This document shows, in pieces, positions 5,764 through 8,366 of a stretch of DNA of 8,366 bases. Source of the DNA: DASQDN01 sp035630195 (GTDB lineage: Bacteria > Acidobacteriota > Terriglobia > Bryobacterales > Bryobacteraceae); assembly GCA_035630195.1 (NCBI GenBank), contig DASQLD010000452.1, forward strand, positions 1 through 8,366, given 5' to 3'. Made by a program: the position numbers and the translations under genes. Below the pieces are notes generated by a model. It was not told the DNA's origin, searched no databases, and worked only from the letters and a program-made list of their open reading frames with translations. Numbering within the stretch: the first letter of the stretch is position 1; every line of letters begins with the position of its first letter.

Positions 5764-8064
5764 ATGAGAAAGCCATTTTTATTAATCCCGTTTCTCGCCG
5801 CCGCGATACTGGGTGACGAGACACATCCCACCGGCAATCGCACGACACCTCCCACCATCACCGTGGTTTCGCCGCGCGGCGTATCGCGCGGAACAACGGT
5901 GGAACTTACAGTCGAAGGGCTCAACCTCGCCAAGGCCCATGCCATCCTCTTCGACCAGCCGGGAATCAAAGGTCGTATTCTTCGGGTGAAAGAACTGCCC
6001 GACCTGCCCGATATTCGGCTCGGCTCAAACGGTACTCCGTCCACCATCGATCTCGGACCCTTGCCGCCGCGCAACCAGGTCACCGTCGAGCTCGATGTCG
6101 ACCCGGAAGCGAACATTGGCGTCGTTGGATTCCGTCTGCAAACACCGCTCGGCACGAGTCCCGAAGGCAAATTCCTCCTCGAGCCCTATTGGGGTGAAAG
6201 CCCGGATCGCGAACCGAATGACTCTCCCGACAGTGCAGTTGAGACCTTCCTTCCAGCAGTCATTTCGGGAGACATCGGCAAAGCTGGAGATGTCGATCAT
6301 TTCAAGATCAAAGTCAAAGCAGGCGAGGAACTCGTCTTCGAAAACGGCGCAATGTCCATCGGCTCCACGCTGCAACCGGTAGTCTCCATTCTCCGCGAGG
6401 ATCAATCCGTATTGAAGGAGTTCGGCGCCGAGCCAATCCATTCCATCAAGTTTCCCGAAGCCGGAACATACTTCGTCCGCATCACCGATTACCAGCAAAG
6501 CGGACGCGCGAGTCACATCTACCGGCTGAAAGCGGGCAAGTTCACGTACGCCACCAGTGCCTTCCCCCTTGGTTTGCGAACTGGCTCCACCTCCGACATA
6601 GACCTGCGCGGTGTATCGAAACTAGCCGTCAAAGGCGAACCCTCAGCCATTGAGCCCAATCTGGTTCACGTCCGTCCAAAAGGAGCATTCAACGAAGTGG
6701 CGCTGGCTGTAGGTCAGGACCCGGAAGTAATGGCGACTGGAGCAAAGCCTGCGCAAGCGGTCACGATTCCCTCAACCATCAATGGCAAGCTGGCAACCCC
6801 CAAAGCAGAGCACTTCTTCAAGTTCCGTGCGACAAAAGGCCAGAAGCTCGTCTTCGAAGTACAGGCGCAGCGCTTCGGGTCTCAACTCGATTCCGAGATC
6901 GATGTCCTCACCGCCGACGGCAAACCGATCGAAGTGGCTACCGTTCGCGCCGTCCTCGAAACGTTCATAACGCTGCGCGACCACGATTCGTTCGGACGCA
7001 ACCTCCGGCTCACATCGCCAACCGGATTAGCCGTAGGCGATTACATGATGGCCGGCAACGAGATCGTTCGCATCCTCGAAATGCCGCGATCCCCGGACGA
7101 TGATACTATCTTCGAGAACTTCGGCGGCCAGCGCATCAGCTATCTAGGGACAAGCGGCGAAGCGCACCACCTCGAGCAGGCGATCCATAAGGTTCAGATA
7201 CACCCTGCCGGCGCCCAGTTCACCCGAAACGGTCTGCCGCTGGTTCGCCCACAAGCGCATAACGACGATGGCGGTCCCGGCTTCGGCAAAGATTCGAAGC
7301 TCGATTTCACGGCCCCGGCCGATGGGGAATACATGGTTCGCATCCGCGATGTTCGAGGAGCCGGCAGCGAAGAACACTCTTACCGCCTCAACATTCGCCC
7401 GCCGCGTGGGGACTTCAAACTCGCCGTAACTCCGAAGAATCCCAATATCCCTGCCGGCGGCTCCGTGCCCGTGACCGTGATGGCCCTGCGCCTCGATGGC
7501 CTTGACGCGCCCATCGACGTCACGGTCGAAGACCTTCCTGCAGGTTTGCAGGCGACAAAGGCAGTCATTCAACCCGGCCAGGCATCCACAACCGTCCTGC
7601 TGTCCGCCAGCGCCGACGCCCAGCTAGAAACCGCGACGCCGCTCAAAGTCGCTGGCCGAGCCGGCTCCGTTACCCGTTATGCCAACCCCGAGGACCGTCT
7701 GAAGTTCATTGCCCTGATGCCCAAACCGGATGTCGTAATGGTCTCCGAAACAAAGGAGATCGTCCTTCAACCCGGCGGTACAGCCGAAGTGGCCGTCAGC
7801 ATCACGCGTCAGAACGGCTTCGCCGGCCGTGTCCCGGTCGAAATCCGCAATCTTCCCCCACGAGTCCGCGTTCTCGACGTCGGCCTCAATGGCGTACTAA
7901 TCAACGAAGACGAGACGAAGCGCACCTTCACGATCGAGGCATTGGACAGCGCCTCCCCCGTGGAGCAGGAGATCTTCGTAGCGGCGAAGGTCGAGACGCG
8001 ATCTCCTCTCGAAACCAGCTTCGCCGCGCCCCAATCCATAAGGCTGAAGGTAAAGCCTCGCTGA
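5764..8064 (+). CDS. Secreted PPC-domain protein with Ig-like domains
   Basis: 766 residues with a Sec signal peptide (about 1-17, MRKPFLLIPFLAAAILG). Residues 28-135 resemble an IPT/TIG-like Ig domain (ITVVSPRGVSRGTTVELTVE). A first bacterial pre-peptidase C-terminal (PPC) domain covers about 147-255 (REPNDSPDSA, GDVDHFKIKVKAGEELVFE, AGTYFVRITD). A second PPC domain runs from about 336 to 545: its first half ends near DVLTADGKPIE (380-390), about 108 inserted residues follow, and it resumes at AHNDDGGPGFGKDSKLDF (498-515) with TAPADGEYMVRIRDVRGAGS. Residues 550-650 and 655-765 form two more beta-rich, Ig-like domains. No protease or other catalytic domain is seen, so it is probably a structural or binding protein at the cell surface or in the periplasm. 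It is last in the operon, 2 bp after the WD40 gene. Confidence 0.9.
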   Translation: MRKPFLLIPFLAAAILGDETHPTGNRTTPPTITVVSPRGVSRGTTVELTVEGLNLAKAHAILFDQPGIKGRILRVKELPDLPDIRLGSNGTPSTIDLGPLPPRNQVTVELDVDPEANIGVVGFRLQTPLGTSPEGKFLLEPYWGESPDREPNDSPDSAVETFLPAVISGDIGKAGDVDHFKIKVKAGEELVFENGAMSIGSTLQPVVSILREDQSVLKEFGAEPIHSIKFPEAGTYFVRITDYQQSGRASHIYRLKAGKFTYATSAFPLGLRTGSTSDIDLRGVSKLAVKGEPSAIEPNLVHVRPKGAFNEVALAVGQDPEVMATGAKPAQAVTIPSTINGKLATPKAEHFFKFRATKGQKLVFEVQAQRFGSQLDSEIDVLTADGKPIEVATVRAVLETFITLRDHDSFGRNLRLTSPTGLAVGDYMMAGNEIVRILEMPRSPDDDTIFENFGGQRISYLGTSGEAHHLEQAIHKVQIHPAGAQFTRNGLPLVRPQAHNDDGGPGFGKDSKLDFTAPADGEYMVRIRDVRGAGSEEHSYRLNIRPPRGDFKLAVTPKNPNIPAGGSVPVTVMALRLDGLDAPIDVTVEDLPAGLQATKAVIQPGQASTTVLLSASADAQLETATPLKVAGRAGSVTRYANPEDRLKFIALMPKPDVVMVSETKEIVLQPGGTAEVAVSITRQNGFAGRVPVEIRNLPPRVRVLDVGLNGVLINEDETKRTFTIEALDSASPVEQEIFVAAKVETRSPLETSFAAPQSIRLKVKPR

Positions 8065-8076
8065 CAAGCGGTTTGT

Positions 8077-8082
8077 TATACT
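8077..8082 (+). promoter_or_regulatory. Candidate -10 box for the tRNA-Glu gene
   Basis: TATACT, with a T before it, lies 11 bases upstream of the tRNA 5' end in the 29-bp gap after the operon. The spacing fits a transcript starting at or near the mature tRNA. No good -35 box is found 16-18 bases upstream, where the PPC coding sequence ends, so this may be weak or chance, and the tRNA could also be transcribed by read-through from the operon. Confidence 0.35.
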
Positions 8083-8093
8083 AAGGTGTCTGT

Positions 8094-8168
8094 GGCGCTA
8101 TCGTCTAAGGGTTAGGACGGAGCCCTCTCAAGGCTTAAATAGGGGTTCGAATCCCCTTAGCGCTACCA
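8094..8168 (+). tRNA. tRNA-Glu, anticodon CTC
   Basis: A full cloverleaf can be folded by eye. The acceptor stem GGCGCTA (8094-8100) pairs with TAGCGCT (8158-8164), the first pair being G-U. The D arm is GTC/GAC (8103-8105 with 8116-8118). The anticodon stem GAGCC (8120-8124) pairs with GGCTT (8132-8136), its outer pair being G-U. The anticodon loop CTCTCAA has CTC at 8127-8129, which reads GAG. The T arm AGGGG/CCCCT carries the loop TTCGAAT (8146-8152). The discriminator base is A8165 and CCA (8166-8168) is encoded. The sequence resembles bacterial tRNA-Glu throughout. It lies 29 bp after the operon on the same strand, and its 3' half is antisense to the C-terminus of the converging gene. 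Confidence 0.95.
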
Positions 8169-8366
8169 AAATCTCCTTCGCCGCTCGCGTCTGCATCGAA
8201 GACAGATAATCTACAGATGTAGTAAATACATCGGCCCAGACCTTCTGGTCCGACGCCCCATCCACCAGGCGAACTTTCAGAAACACTTGGCCGCGCTCGA
8301 ATCCGGTCGCGCCCTCGACAGCCCAACGAACCCTAAGCTGCCGGGCGATCTGCGGAAGCGCCTCCT
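8128..8366 (-). CDS. TolB/FlgO-like domain protein, C-terminal fragment (partial)
   Basis: The minus-strand frame enters from the right edge and gives 78 residues to a TGA at 8130-8128. It reads QIARQLRVRWAVEGATGFER, then VFLKVRLVDGASDQKVWADV, then FTTSVDYLSSMQTRAAKEIL. This matches the pattern of the TolB-like/FlgO-like domain (LGV-x-YVLEGS, Q-L-I-D-A-x-T-G-x-H-L-W-A-E, ALQ-x-E-I-A) found in Acidobacteria, often after a kinase or winged-helix domain and before TPR repeats. The N-terminal part lies outside the window. The last 13 or so codons (after KEILVALR: GFEPLFKP) are simply the antisense of the tRNA-Glu 3' half, so the natural C-terminus has probably been lost or replaced. The gene may be a truncated pseudogene, or it may end here naturally as a short domain. 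Confidence 0.65.
   Translation of the reverse strand, partial: EALPQIARQLRVRWAVEGATGFERGQVFLKVRLVDGASDQKVWADVFTTSVDYLSSMQTRAAKEILVALRGFEPLFKP

Noticed and set aside
8216..8232. Hairpin GATGTA-5 bases-TACATC as a terminator or regulatory site
   Set aside because: The stem is only 6 bp and AT-rich, has no T-run, and lies within the TolB-like coding sequence.
1..8366. CRISPR array, tandem repeats or retron-like structure
   Set aside because: No regularly spaced direct repeats, reverse transcriptase motifs or structured array were seen; the only strong repeat is the inverted IS pair.

Overview
The window is high-GC chromosomal DNA of a soil-type bacterium, most likely an acidobacterium of the Solibacter/Bryobacter kind. 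A planctomycete or verrucomicrobial source is less likely but not excluded. This rests on gene content: DUF1501, planctomycete-type cytochrome/DUF1549/DUF1553, secreted WD40 and PPC-domain proteins packed together are typical of those phyla. It is an inference, because no phylogenetic marker other than a tRNA is present.

The left 1.25 kb is mobile-element debris. Bases 1-140 and 483-621 form a nearly perfect inverted repeat (one single-base indel in about 140). Each arm holds the 5' end of an IS630-like element: an AT-rich tip starting at CTAG, then a transposase start reading MARVALSVQIDPETRNT. The two copies point away from each other. The left one runs off the window; the right one is cut after about 27 codons. 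Between them lies a 342-bp, visibly more AT-rich spacer with no recognised gene. The right copy abuts a decayed terminase large-subunit (ATPase) gene with a nonsense codon, a frameshift and no nuclease domain.

From 1268 to 8064 there is one tight four-gene operon on the + strand, with junctions of -4, +1 and +2 bp: (i) a Tat-type DUF1501 protein; (ii) a secreted cytochrome-like PSCyt1/Ig-like/DUF1549/DUF1553 protein with two haem-type Cys-His motifs; (iii) a secreted seven-bladed WD40 propeller; (iv) a secreted PPC/Ig-like multidomain protein. All four appear exported, so they probably act together in the periplasm or at the cell surface. The biochemical role of this gene set is not established. 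The operon starts 16 bp after the terminase remnant, so its original upstream DNA may have been replaced.

A complete tRNA-Glu (anticodon CTC, encoded CCA) follows the operon after 29 bp. On the opposite strand, the C-terminal end of a TolB/FlgO-like gene enters the window from the right, and its last codons are antisense to the 3' half of the tRNA. This looks like a recombination junction at a tRNA 3' end.
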